Positions 7,486 through 14,369 of a stretch of 20,829 nucleotides of DNA are shown one piece after another. The number at the start of each line of letters is the position of its first letter. The first letter of the stretch is position 1. The notes under the pieces are model-generated. The model searched no databases and had not been told where the DNA came from. It was given only the letters and a program-made list of their open reading frames with translations. A program made the translations under genes and the position numbers. Source of the DNA: a virus; the IMG/VR virus record IMGVR_UViG_3300035204_000981, positions 1 to 20,829 of that record. One strand, given 5' to 3'.

Positions 7486-8445
7486 TTAAGCTTTGTACGT
7501 ATTAACACCAATATCGTATGTTTTTAATTTGAATCTATTTGTAGCAATTCGGGATTTCGTTATTTCAGATACAATATCATTGAAATTTATTCTTTTTTCT
7601 AAGGCCATTTTCCAAATTGTTTGCACTCGTTGTCCAGTAGTTTCGATTAATTTAAAAGTCTGTTCTATTGGCCGTAAATCATTAACAAAATTATCAGCAA
7701 TTAAAGTATTTCCAAGCTTTGTAATACTAGATGGAATTAAATGTATATCGTTTTCTCTTAACACCTTCATTGGAGTATCGTTAATATGCGTTTCCCAAAT
7801 ACATCCATCATTAAAACTAATAACTGTTGCTGGTTTTAATTCAACTATTTTGTTTGCTTGTTTTTCATCAATAAATTTATCTGTAATAAGAACGGCACCT
7901 TCTGGGTTGTCTACAATATCAATATGATAATATTTAAAAAATTGATTGAAACTTTCGTCATACTCATAATCAAAACATACAGATAATAAGTTTTTTCCAA
8001 TTGCTTTTTTTGTTGCTAATACTGTATGAAGTAAGCTCATATAATCTGGCTCACACATATCTACATCAGGTGGCCATTGTACTTCTTTTAATTTCCTCAT
8101 AATATTTTGAGAAACACCAGCTGATGGATAAACTTTTAAATCAAACTGTTTTGTTAAAGAATTAATTAACATTACAATATCTTTTTGAATTGCTTGTCCA
8201 CGTTCTGCAAAGTCTGTTGCAACTATTAATGACACACCACTAAATGGTTGCCCTGATGTTATTTGTTTTGCATAATCTGAAAAAGCTACATTTAAGCAAC
8301 GAGTTTTAAAATCTTCTTTGTTAAGAAATGTTTCAAAAGATAATCGTACTACATTAGAACGTTTAGGATTTTTGTCAATACTTGCGTAAGCAGTATAACA
8401 TTTTTTATAATCTGGTTCTATGTGGCTATATAAAAGATCAAACAT
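7486..8445 (-). CDS. Unrecognised protein, possible degenerate dehydrogenase-like fold
   Basis: This 319-residue protein gives no firm family match. It appears soluble, with alternating strands and helices. The segment about 185-260 (GAVLITDKFIDEKQANKIV, then ATVISFNDG, then LRENDIHLIPSSITKLGN) loosely recalls the C-terminal half of the Rossmann domain in glutamate/leucine dehydrogenases, including the 'gI-viPd-laNaGG' region. However, the glycine-rich dinucleotide loop is absent and no catalytic Lys is evident, so the resemblance may be accidental. Its ATG overlaps the stop of the virion-type gene upstream (TAATG, 8443-8447), so the two are coupled; a chaperone or assembly role for that protein is another possibility. 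The strong primase promoter starts just past its stop codon. Confidence 0.8.
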   Translation of the reverse strand: MFDLLYSHIEPDYKKCYTAYASIDKNPKRSNVVRLSFETFLNKEDFKTRCLNVAFSDYAKQITSGQPFSGVSLIVATDFAERGQAIQKDIVMLINSLTKQFDLKVYPSAGVSQNIMRKLKEVQWPPDVDMCEPDYMSLLHTVLATKKAIGKNLLSVCFDYEYDESFNQFFKYYHIDIVDNPEGAVLITDKFIDEKQANKIVELKPATVISFNDGCIWETHINDTPMKVLRENDIHLIPSSITKLGNTLIADNFVNDLRPIEQTFKLIETTGQRVQTIWKMALEKRINFNDIVSEITKSRIATNRFKLKTYDIGVNTYKA

Positions 8446-9236
8446 TAATTTCTTAATAGCATTTGATCAAAGGTCCCTGTGTTTCCAGCCGCCGCTTTCC
8501 ATTTTACTCTAATCCATCTTACGGCAGTCTTAAATTGATACGGATTAATTCCTGTTTCGTTAGTAAGTGTTGTTGATACAGCACCCATACCTTGAATTTG
8601 TAATACAAACCAGTCATCATCATTAGTACTAGCAGTATCATCTACATTACCTTCTACGGCTACATCGCCAGTAAAGTCTGTAGTATAAATTGCTATTGTA
8701 TGAGCTCTTGCTGTAAGATTTTGCTCAGAAGAGCCTGACATATTATTACTAAAATTCCAGCTATTTCTAACTGTCCAAACGTTTGCTACTTGAGTTGGCC
8801 TTGTTGTTGGAAAACTATCGCCTTTGATTTCTACTACTCCTACGGCGTCACCAGATCTATCTGTATGAACTAGTGTTTTTGCACCACTTGAATTTTCAAC
8901 ATATGATGCAAAATGATATAAGCCTGGTGCTAAATTATATAATTCGTTGACTAAAATAGTCGTATCACATTTACCTCTAGTAGCATCACTAATTGTTAAT
9001 TGCTTTGCTAATACAGTTTCATTAGTTTCTATATCTGTCATATTAAAATAAGCCGATTGACTTGTTAAGTCGTAGGGCTTATTATCAGAACTAACTAGAT
9101 TAAAATTTATCTTGTTATCTGTACCAGAATATAGTAATATAGTTTTGTCATACATTGGCATATTACTATTTAACGAAGTTGGTACCGTTAATGTATAAGT
9201 TTTATCTAAGATATATACTGTATATGAACTGGACAT
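8445..9236 (-). CDS. Beta-rich virion protein, BppU-like N-terminal domain
   Basis: From the ATG at 9234-9236 the product is 263 residues with no cysteine-rich or membrane part and is dominated by Thr, Ser and Asn strands. The first ~120 residues (INFNLVSSDNKPYDLT, then strands, then a G-x-YHFASYVE pattern) resemble the N-terminal domain of baseplate upper/receptor-binding proteins (BppU, DUF2479). The C-terminal part (FTGDVAVEGNVDD, DDWFVLQI, VRWIRVKWKAA, GTFDQMLLRN) resembles a repeated beta domain of tail-associated proteins in marine T4-like phages. An open frame continues upstream to 9305, but that would overlap the plus-strand gene by 59 bases, so the inner ATG is preferred. It is a structural-type protein inside a replication region. 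Baseplate, tail fibre or head decoration are all possible. Confidence 0.82.
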   Translation of the reverse strand: MSSSYTVYILDKTYTLTVPTSLNSNMPMYDKTILLYSGTDNKINFNLVSSDNKPYDLTSQSAYFNMTDIETNETVLAKQLTISDATRGKCDTTILVNELYNLAPGLYHFASYVENSSGAKTLVHTDRSGDAVGVVEIKGDSFPTTRPTQVANVWTVRNSWNFSNNMSGSSEQNLTARAHTIAIYTTDFTGDVAVEGNVDDTASTNDDDWFVLQIQGMGAVSTTLTNETGINPYQFKTAVRWIRVKWKAAAGNTGTFDQMLLRN

Positions 9237-9241
9237 ATTAA

Positions 9242-9249
9242 TATTTATG
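9242..9249 (-). promoter_or_regulatory. Possible late-type promoter element CATAAATA
   Basis: On the minus strand CATAAATA, one mismatch from the T4 late consensus TATAAATA, ends 5 bases before the ATG of the virion-type gene (9236). Transcription from it would begin at or next to the ATG. It overlaps the start codon of the plus-strand gene at 9247. A structural gene should be late, which favours it. The mismatch, the AT-rich context and the short leader count against it. Confidence 0.3.
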
Positions 9250-9618
9250 GAATACGCAGAGTTACAAGAGAAATTTCCGTTTTTAAGCTGTATTAAACAC
9301 AGCAATAACGAATATGTAGGTATATTACTTAATCAAGACCAATTCGTTACATCAATCTATGTTTATGATCAAATTAAAGATCATAACAAGAAGCAATTGT
9401 TCTTAGAATTAGGTGAAGTTTGGTGGTGGGAGTCTAATAGAACTATTCCTATCAATATCTTCTTGAATAGAGAATTTGAAGAATATAAACCTTACATTAA
9501 AACGTTCACTACTAAAGATACAGAAATAATTTTTGGTCCAAAAACTAGTTTAAACAATGTTTTAAAAAAACGTATTATAAGACGTAATATTAGCTTAATT
9601 AAGAAAAATAATGAATAA
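9247..9618 (+). CDS. Conserved-type hypothetical protein, only plus-strand gene
   Basis: This 123-residue protein starts MEYAELQEKFPFLSC and has a strongly conserved-looking core LFLELGEVWWWESNRTIPINIF (about residues 50-71), followed by a basic C-terminus (KKRIIRRNISLIKK). I recall very similar proteins in marine T4-like phages, which supports it as a real gene despite its opposite direction. No function is known to me. It is read divergently from the virion-type gene; the two start codons are only 10 bases apart, so any promoter or ribosome site for one lies inside or at the start of the other. No clear ribosome site or sigma70 promoter is visible upstream. It ends 50 bases from the convergent 201-residue gene. 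An antisense regulatory effect on the neighbour is possible. Confidence 0.85.
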   Translation: MEYAELQEKFPFLSCIKHSNNEYVGILLNQDQFVTSIYVYDQIKDHNKKQLFLELGEVWWWESNRTIPINIFLNREFEEYKPYIKTFTTKDTEIIFGPKTSLNNVLKKRIIRRNISLIKKNNE

Positions 9619-9667
9619 TAAGCATTTTCCTAAAGATTAAACGCATTTTAAGGGTCATACAGCAGGT

Positions 9668-10273
9668 TTAAGTGGCCACCTGGGGTGTTAGTACCCCCGA
9701 AAAATCATTACATATCAAGTTCATTTGCACAACAATGGCGTGGGCATAGGCTATGGCGTGTGCTTTCTTAAAGTAATAAGATCCATCGTTTGGTTTCTTC
9801 CATACATTACTTTCAATCTCATTCCAATTTTGTTTTAGCAGATGCCTTTTGGCTGGTCTTATTATTGCTAGTACCATTGCGAGTTGTTCTATACTTTTTG
9901 GTTTCATTGTTTGTAGTATCAAACTGTGTTCTCCTACGTGAAACAATTGACTGCTGAATTCTTTGTGCGTAAGTAATTCCCATATCGGCTCCTGTTTTAA
10001 AAGTTCTACTAAATGTTTTTCATTTTTTACATCATTGTAAATTGATACATTTAGAATATCTAATTTAAAATAACCTCTCTCTTCTGCTTCTTTATACTCA
10101 ATATTAGATACACCAAGTATTGGATTAACTGGAATATCAGTACAATACACACCTGTATTATGCTTCTTTAATCCATTCTTATCTTTAATACTTGCAGGTA
10201 TATGTTTTAATAACTTTAAAAGTTTATCTCTATTACCTGTATCTATATCTATATCAGTTTTTGCTATGTTCAT
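9668..10273 (-). CDS. DnaE-like (C-family polymerase palm/fingers) mini-protein
   Basis: This 201-residue protein carries, in order, short motifs that match bacterial DNA polymerase III alpha. DIDID followed by Arg15 (7-15) resembles the palm PD(F/I)DxDF..xR with two catalytic Asp. KHNTGVY (37-43) resembles rHaaGvv. GYFKLDILN (67-75) resembles K-FDFLGL with the third catalytic Asp, here Asp72. LFHVGEHS (110-117) resembles FQLES. KPKSIEQLAMVLAIIRPA (124-141) resembles P..FEDLIALVALfRPGP. FKKAHAIAYA (168-177) resembles FNKSHAAAYA. All connecting segments are far shorter than in DnaE (about 1,100 residues). PHP, beta-binding and OB domains are absent. GAGGAG lies 7 bases before the ATG. It overlaps the 89-residue gene by 20 bases at the end of the gp32-uvsX-uvsW operon. 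I recall homologues in marine T4-like phages annotated as hypothetical. Polymerase activity is unproven; a decoy, regulator or nuclease cofactor is possible. Confidence 0.88.
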   Translation of the reverse strand: MNIAKTDIDIDTGNRDKLLKLLKHIPASIKDKNGLKKHNTGVYCTDIPVNPILGVSNIEYKEAEERGYFKLDILNVSIYNDVKNEKHLVELLKQEPIWELLTHKEFSSQLFHVGEHSLILQTMKPKSIEQLAMVLAIIRPAKRHLLKQNWNEIESNVWKKPNDGSYYFKKAHAIAYAHAIVVQMNLICNDFSGVLTPQVAT

Positions 10274-10523
10274 TTATATACTCCTCGACTCTATTTTTAA
10301 GGGCTCCCATATAGACTTCTAACATTTTTACTCGCTTACCTAAATCTTGCATTTGAATTAATGATTCCTTAACAGTTTTTACATTTTTATTATAAAGTTC
10401 TTTTTCAGCTAACTGCACTATTACTTGTAATTTTTCCCACTCTTTTATAATATCTTTTCTATCTGTTTCAGTCAGAGTCATTGCTGTTGCAACAGACCGT
10501 AGATCACTTATTTCTTTCTTCAT
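10254..10523 (-). CDS. Small helical protein of unknown function
   Basis: This 89-residue, all-helical protein is rich in Glu, Lys, Val and Leu, with coiled-coil-like spacing over about residues 20-85. It has no cysteines, no membrane segment and no signal. Its ATG overlaps the stop of the zinc-finger gene upstream as ATGA, and its 3' end overlaps the DnaE-like gene by 20 bases, so all three are probably made together. It could be a small partner or adaptor for one of its neighbours; that rests only on the tight coupling. Confidence 0.75.
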   Translation of the reverse strand: MKKEISDLRSVATAMTLTETDRKDIIKEWEKLQVIVQLAEKELYNKNVKTVKESLIQMQDLGKRVKMLEVYMGALKNRVEEYINEHSKN

Positions 10524-11197
10524 AATCCGGCCGCCTTTGTTACATCCATTACAAATTTAACATCATCAGGACTATCTTGAAACCTTTTAGCCCAAGGATT
10601 TGGTGAAATATAATCTTCTATCATTGTCATTTGTTCTACAGATAATTTTTCTAATAAACTTATTCCACCTTTACTATTATAAAGAACCCACGGACTAATT
10701 TTACCTGATCTAATCATATGTATTGCTCTTGGTACAGATACTTCATTAAAAAAATTAGTCCAATCGGCATTTATTTCGTCTGCCCACTTTTGAATTGATA
10801 ATATAGTTCTTTCTGTTGCTGAACTAACATTTTCTCTATGACTAAATTCTTTAATATATTTTTCATATACTTCATCACTTGACCACCTATCAACTCTTTC
10901 TCTATTTTTTAATAACCATTCAATATAATGTTCTACTGAAGCAATATAAACTCCAGTTACATAATTTGCAAACTTAACAAATGCTGTATAATACTTGCTA
11001 TCCATAAAGTCTTCGTATGTTCTTTCATTTTTCATAGTAGTACTACTAATACGAAAAAAATGTTGATAACATCGTAAAGCTAATTGCACGTTTGTATCTT
11101 TCCTATTATTCCATCTTCGTTTTGGTTCACAAAGGTGTGCAACTAATGTGCTTTCATTAGTAAAACTTTTTTCACAAAATTTACATTGGTACATCAT
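10520..11197 (-). CDS. Zinc-finger protein conserved in marine T4-like phages
   Basis: This 225-residue protein opens with a single zinc finger: Cys5, Cys8, His21 and Cys23 in YQCKFCEKSF...LVAHLCEPKRRW (a C2HC arrangement). The rest is helical and tryptophan-rich (WLLKNRERVDRW, WADEINADWTNFF, SPWVLYNSKGGISLLEKL, PNPWAKRF). I recall this finger followed by LCEPKRR and later SPWVL as typical of a conserved but uncharacterised marine T4-like phage protein. The start has two adjacent ATGs; the first overlaps the upstream stop as ATGA. Its place in the gp32-uvsX-uvsW operon suggests a DNA replication, recombination or transcription role. DNA or protein binding by the finger is inferred. Confidence 0.87.
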   Translation of the reverse strand: MMYQCKFCEKSFTNESTLVAHLCEPKRRWNNRKDTNVQLALRCYQHFFRISSTTMKNERTYEDFMDSKYYTAFVKFANYVTGVYIASVEHYIEWLLKNRERVDRWSSDEVYEKYIKEFSHRENVSSATERTILSIQKWADEINADWTNFFNEVSVPRAIHMIRSGKISPWVLYNSKGGISLLEKLSVEQMTMIEDYISPNPWAKRFQDSPDDVKFVMDVTKAAGL

Positions 11198-11670
11198 TTT
11201 ATTAATAATTTAATTTCTTTATCATCTAATCCAGCATCACGAGCCAATTGTTTTGTAGCATCTTTGTCTAATATGTTTGACAATAACTCTACTTCATCAT
11301 TTTTATAATTTGGATATATTGACTGTAGAAACTCTATTCTTTTAGTTTTTTTACCTTTTCCTTTTGGTGCTTTAATCCAAGGATGAAACATTTTTTTACC
11401 TACACCACATAAACACAATAACTTCCAAAATAATAAACTATCATTTAAATGTTTTTGTAAAATAGAAAAATCTTTGTTACAAAACTCATTAACATTTTGA
11501 ATATATGTTTCTTGTAATATTTTAGAAGCTTTTATACTACTAGCAAATCGCATAGCAACATAAGGTGAAAATGATTTTTTAAGTTCACTATCTAATTTTT
11601 CATACCAATCTTTTTTACCAATATCTAAATTATATAACATTTGATTTAAATTAATATTTGGCTTTATCAT
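11194..11670 (-). CDS. Possible clamp-loader small subunit (gp62-like)
   Basis: This 158-residue, mostly helical protein shows a pattern I associate with gp62 of marine T4-like phages: SPYVAMRFASS (35-45), a central aromatic segment (LLFWKLL), GKKMFHPWIKAPKGKGKK like the 'P-KKRFSKWaK' block, and a C-terminal helix region with NYKNDEVELLSNILDKD. gp62 partners gp44 to load the gp45 sliding clamp. The match is weak at the N-terminus, where the usual 'aNEMN' stretch is not clear, and gp44 and gp45 are not in the window. The ATG overlaps the upstream stop as ATGA. Alternative: an unrelated helical replication accessory protein. Confidence 0.8.
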   Translation of the reverse strand: MIKPNINLNQMLYNLDIGKKDWYEKLDSELKKSFSPYVAMRFASSIKASKILQETYIQNVNEFCNKDFSILQKHLNDSLLFWKLLCLCGVGKKMFHPWIKAPKGKGKKTKRIEFLQSIYPNYKNDEVELLSNILDKDATKQLARDAGLDDKEIKLLIK

Positions 11671-12167
11671 AATATACTTCCTGCATCAAATGAATCTGGT
11701 ATTTGATTTGTTTCTTTTGCAAAGAAAACACAAGGTGGATTTGGTCCATCATTTAATGGCACAGCAATTATATGTCCGTGTTTTAATTTTGGAAAATACC
11801 ATTTAACTTCTTGGAATACATTTACAATTTTTACTTCATTTGCTTGTATCATTTTATGAGTAAGTGGATTAATTGTTAACACTTGAAATCCTCTATCATT
11901 TAAACTTGTTAAAGGAACCATTTCACATATTCCTAACTCTCGCTCTACAGCTAAGATGCTCCAATCAATTGGCATTTGAACACTATTTCTACCTACTTCC
12001 ATTATCATACTTGGAGCATTAAAAGTTTCCATAAAAATCAAAGGCACAAAAAAGAAATCTATGTTCTTTGGATTATTAGTATCAAGTACACAATATTGTA
12101 CTTCGTCTGCTGTATCTGGTACTTTATCTAAATTATACGACTGATTTTCTGTTGTTAATATTTTCAT
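11667..12167 (-). CDS. Conserved-type hypothetical protein of the uvsW operon
   Basis: This 166-residue, beta-rich protein contains VPLIFMETFNAPSMIMEVG, QMPIDWSILAVERELG, EMVPLTSLNDRGF and VKWYFPKLKHGHIIAVPL. I recall closely similar proteins in marine T4-like phages with no assigned function. No nucleotide-binding, metal or membrane motif is visible. Its start overlaps the uvsW stop as TAATG, and its stop overlaps the next gene as ATGA, so it is tightly co-translated with recombination and replication proteins. Nothing in the sequence points to a specific activity. Confidence 0.83.
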   Translation of the reverse strand: MKILTTENQSYNLDKVPDTADEVQYCVLDTNNPKNIDFFFVPLIFMETFNAPSMIMEVGRNSVQMPIDWSILAVERELGICEMVPLTSLNDRGFQVLTINPLTHKMIQANEVKIVNVFQEVKWYFPKLKHGHIIAVPLNDGPNPPCVFFAKETNQIPDSFDAGSIL

Positions 12168-13618
12168 TATATTTTTACCTTACTAACAGTATACGGGTAT
12201 TTGGCTTCTTTGTAAAACCTTTTTCTTGCTGTTAAGTGTCTTTTTGAATATTTGCAACTAGATGTTATATCCCAAATTTGTACATAATCCTTATCTTCTG
12301 CTTTTCTAATGCCTCTTCCTATACTTTGTATAACTCTTACAAAACTTTTTCCTGGTTCTACAAGTACTAGATTAAAAATTCTTGGTAAATTAATACCTAC
12401 AGCCGCTACACCATATGTTGCAATAATAACTTTATATTGTTCAGTAGCTACTTCTGAATATTCTTCTTCACGTGTTTCTAACTTTGTTTTACCTTGTATA
12501 AAAACTGATCCTGGAATTTCTTCTTGTAATAGCTCTCCTGTTTTAATTCTATCAACTAATATTAACGTATTACCTCCTGATCTTATTTCGTCAACTAACT
12601 TACTCATAAATGTAAGTCTTGGTTTAAAACTTGTAAGATATGTTAACTCTTCTGGGTATGTTCTAAAAGTTGCAAAATCTTGTGTTTGAATAATATTCAC
12701 GTGGCATTGTGCTAATACACCTTTTTCTTGTAGATCACTTGCTGATAATTGATTTATTACTTTACCTAACGAAGCTATTAAACTTACTTTTTCATAATCT
12801 TCTTTTGGTATTGTTCCAGTTAATCCCCACCTAATTGGAATATGTGCAAATGGTCCTGTTAATAATGTTTTTAATATATCTGCTTTTGCCATATGTACTT
12901 CATCTACTATTACACATACAACATCTTTTAGAAATTCATCTAAAGGAAAATCAGCTTCTGCTTTTTTAGTTTTTTTATGTAATACATTTAAACTTTGCCA
13001 AGTACAAATTGTATGTTGACGACCTAATTCTTTTCTTTCACCAAAATATACACCAACGTCTAGTCCACAAGTAATATAATCTTCTTCAGTTTGCCCTACT
13101 AAACTTTTATTAGGTACTATAACAATAGTTCTACCATATTTTTGACACATCTTTGATAATACGGCTGTAATTATTGTTTTTCCTGCACCTGTGGCAATTT
13201 CTTGTAAACTTTGTGGTACTTTTATAAATTCATTTATAACTTTAACTTGATAATCTCTTAATACAATTGAATTACCAGCACTAGGATGATTTTTAGGCCA
13301 CGTTATATCTGACAAATAACTTTCATCTATAGTTTCAAATTTTAAATTATAATCTTTTCTATAATCTTTAATTTGAATATCATATTCTTGATCTTCAATA
13401 ACAGGCAATATTTTATCAAGTAAGTTTAAATATGTTCTTCCACCTATATCACAAAAACGAATATTTCCATCCCATCTTCCTAACTTATATGCTGGTAAAT
13501 GGTATGCATATGGTATAAAGTATTTTAATTTGTCGGATATTTTTCTGCGAGTTACTACATCTAAGTTTTCAAACTTAACATTTACTTCGTCTTTAATATG
13601 CAGTACTGTTTTCTTCAT
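12167..13618 (-). CDS. uvsW: Superfamily 2 helicase UvsW
   Basis: This 483-residue protein is the T4 UvsW type of DNA helicase/branch-migration enzyme, which remodels forks, R-loops and recombination junctions. The visible motifs are Q-like LRDYQ at 120-124, motif I ATGAGKT at 142-148, motif II DEVH at 239-242, motif III GLTGT at 265-269, ATYGVAAVGIN at 400-410 and motif VI QSIGRGIRK at 431-439. The N-terminal ~110 residues form the small accessory domain typical of UvsW. Length matches T4 UvsW (about 500). No convincing ribosome site precedes the ATG, and a TATAAT box lies 5 bases upstream. The stop overlaps the next gene as TAATG. Confidence 0.95.
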   Translation of the reverse strand: MKKTVLHIKDEVNVKFENLDVVTRRKISDKLKYFIPYAYHLPAYKLGRWDGNIRFCDIGGRTYLNLLDKILPVIEDQEYDIQIKDYRKDYNLKFETIDESYLSDITWPKNHPSAGNSIVLRDYQVKVINEFIKVPQSLQEIATGAGKTIITAVLSKMCQKYGRTIVIVPNKSLVGQTEEDYITCGLDVGVYFGERKELGRQHTICTWQSLNVLHKKTKKAEADFPLDEFLKDVVCVIVDEVHMAKADILKTLLTGPFAHIPIRWGLTGTIPKEDYEKVSLIASLGKVINQLSASDLQEKGVLAQCHVNIIQTQDFATFRTYPEELTYLTSFKPRLTFMSKLVDEIRSGGNTLILVDRIKTGELLQEEIPGSVFIQGKTKLETREEEYSEVATEQYKVIIATYGVAAVGINLPRIFNLVLVEPGKSFVRVIQSIGRGIRKAEDKDYVQIWDITSSCKYSKRHLTARKRFYKEAKYPYTVSKVKI

Positions 13619-13623
13619 TTCTT

Positions 13624-13652
13624 ATTATACAGCTAAGACTATTTTTTTGCAA
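13624..13652 (-). promoter_or_regulatory. Possible promoter at the uvsW start
   Basis: On the minus strand TTGCAA (13647-13652) and TATAAT (13624-13629) are separated by 17 bases. The -10 box is perfect; the -35 box matches 4 of 6. The start of transcription would fall within the uvsW ATG, so this would give a leaderless uvsW mRNA, as proposed for the primase. The -35 box lies inside the end of the upstream gene, and AT-rich sequence makes chance TATAAT boxes common. Confidence 0.4.
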
Positions 13653-14112
13653 ATAATTCTGCATCATCTAGCCCTGCTACCCTTAATTTTACAATATTAT
13701 TAATTTGAAATTGTTTGGCATCAATGGCTTTAAGTAAACCTAAAAATTTATTTCTTAACAAAGCAAATTCATTAACTAGGTTAGCCATATCAACAACATC
13801 ATCTTCTCCGTCAATATAGTTTCTAACATCATTTGATGTTAATGCTCTTTGATAATTTTCTAAAAACTTTTTATAATGTTTACTTCTGATTTTTCTTAGT
13901 TGTATATTAAGAAATTCTAAAATTGCTTCGATTTCTTGTAATTGATTAAATCTATGTTCGACAACTCCTGGAATATTTTTAGCATTTCTTTCAATGTTAC
14001 CAGTAAGTCCACATTCAACTCTTGCTTCTTCAAGTTGATTTTCGTAGTATTCGATACATTCAGGAATTTTACTAAGGTTGTTAGAAACTTGTCCGTACCA
14101 TTTTGCTGACAT
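13639..14112 (-). CDS. Helical conserved-type protein between uvsX and uvsW
   Basis: This 157-residue helical protein has a block EHRFNQLQEIEAILEFLNIQLRKIRSKHYKKFLE (about 52-85) and a second block DMANLVNEFALLRNKFLGLLKAID with KLRVAGLDDAEL near the C-terminus. I recall the same pattern ('GxxEHRFNQLQ...ALTSxD...KLRxAGLxD') in marine T4-like phages, where it is uncharacterised. Heptad spacing suggests coiled coils. Its place between uvsX and uvsW makes a recombination-mediator role such as UvsY conceivable, but I see no direct UvsY motif. The ATG overlaps the stop of the 85-residue gene as TAATG. Confidence 0.87.
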   Translation of the reverse strand: MSAKWYGQVSNNLSKIPECIEYYENQLEEARVECGLTGNIERNAKNIPGVVEHRFNQLQEIEAILEFLNIQLRKIRSKHYKKFLENYQRALTSNDVRNYIDGEDDVVDMANLVNEFALLRNKFLGLLKAIDAKQFQINNIVKLRVAGLDDAELFAKK

Positions 14113-14369
14113 TAATAGTCCTCGTCGTTGTACGCAGATCCTTCACTTTCATCGTCATACTCTTCGATCTCTTCATAATGTTCTGCTATTGCTGTTTCTA
14201 AATAGTCATCACTTCCTTTGAACTCTTCTAAATCTTGGCCGTCAATACCGTAATCATCTAATAATGTTACATAAGCTTTTGCGGCTTCCATTCTATCTTT
14301 TTGTGGGATATATTCAACTATTTTATTCCAGGCTTCAAGTAGCATCGCTACCTCCGAGTGGTTCATCAT
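14112..14369 (-). CDS. Small acidic conserved-type protein after uvsX
   Basis: This 85-residue protein has a helical N-terminal half (HSEVAMLLEAWNKIVEYIPQKDRMEAAKAYVTLLDDYGID) and a very acidic C-terminal tail rich in Asp, Glu and Tyr. I recall the same layout in marine T4-like phages. The acidic tail could mimic DNA or contact a basic surface of UvsX or gp32, which is inference. There are two adjacent ATGs at 14364-14369 with AGGAG well placed upstream. The start lies inside the last 35 bases of uvsX, and the stop overlaps the next gene as TAATG, so it depends on uvsX translation. Confidence 0.85.
   Translation of the reverse strand: MMNHSEVAMLLEAWNKIVEYIPQKDRMEAAKAYVTLLDDYGIDGQDLEEFKGSDDYLETAIAEHYEEIEEYDDESEGSAYNDEDY

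Noticed and set aside
7493-7927. A 144-codon plus-strand open frame inside the 319-residue gene.
   Set aside because: Its composition is that of an antisense shadow (Ile/Ser/Phe-rich), no ribosome site precedes it, and the minus-strand frame is well formed.
9237-9305. Upstream extension of the beta-rich virion gene to an ATG at 9305.
   Set aside because: It would overlap the plus-strand gene by 59 bases and adds a segment unlike the rest of the protein; the ATG at 9236 starts a clean N-terminus.
9663-9697. Two short inverted repeats (CAGGT/ACCTG and GGGGT/ACCCC) at the convergent junction, considered as a two-way terminator.
   Set aside because: Stems of five pairs with no U-run on either strand, and they lie mostly in the coding end of the DnaE-like gene.
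12309-12689. A 126-codon plus-strand open frame opposite uvsW.
   Set aside because: It lies wholly opposite conserved UvsW helicase motifs, so it is a shadow frame.
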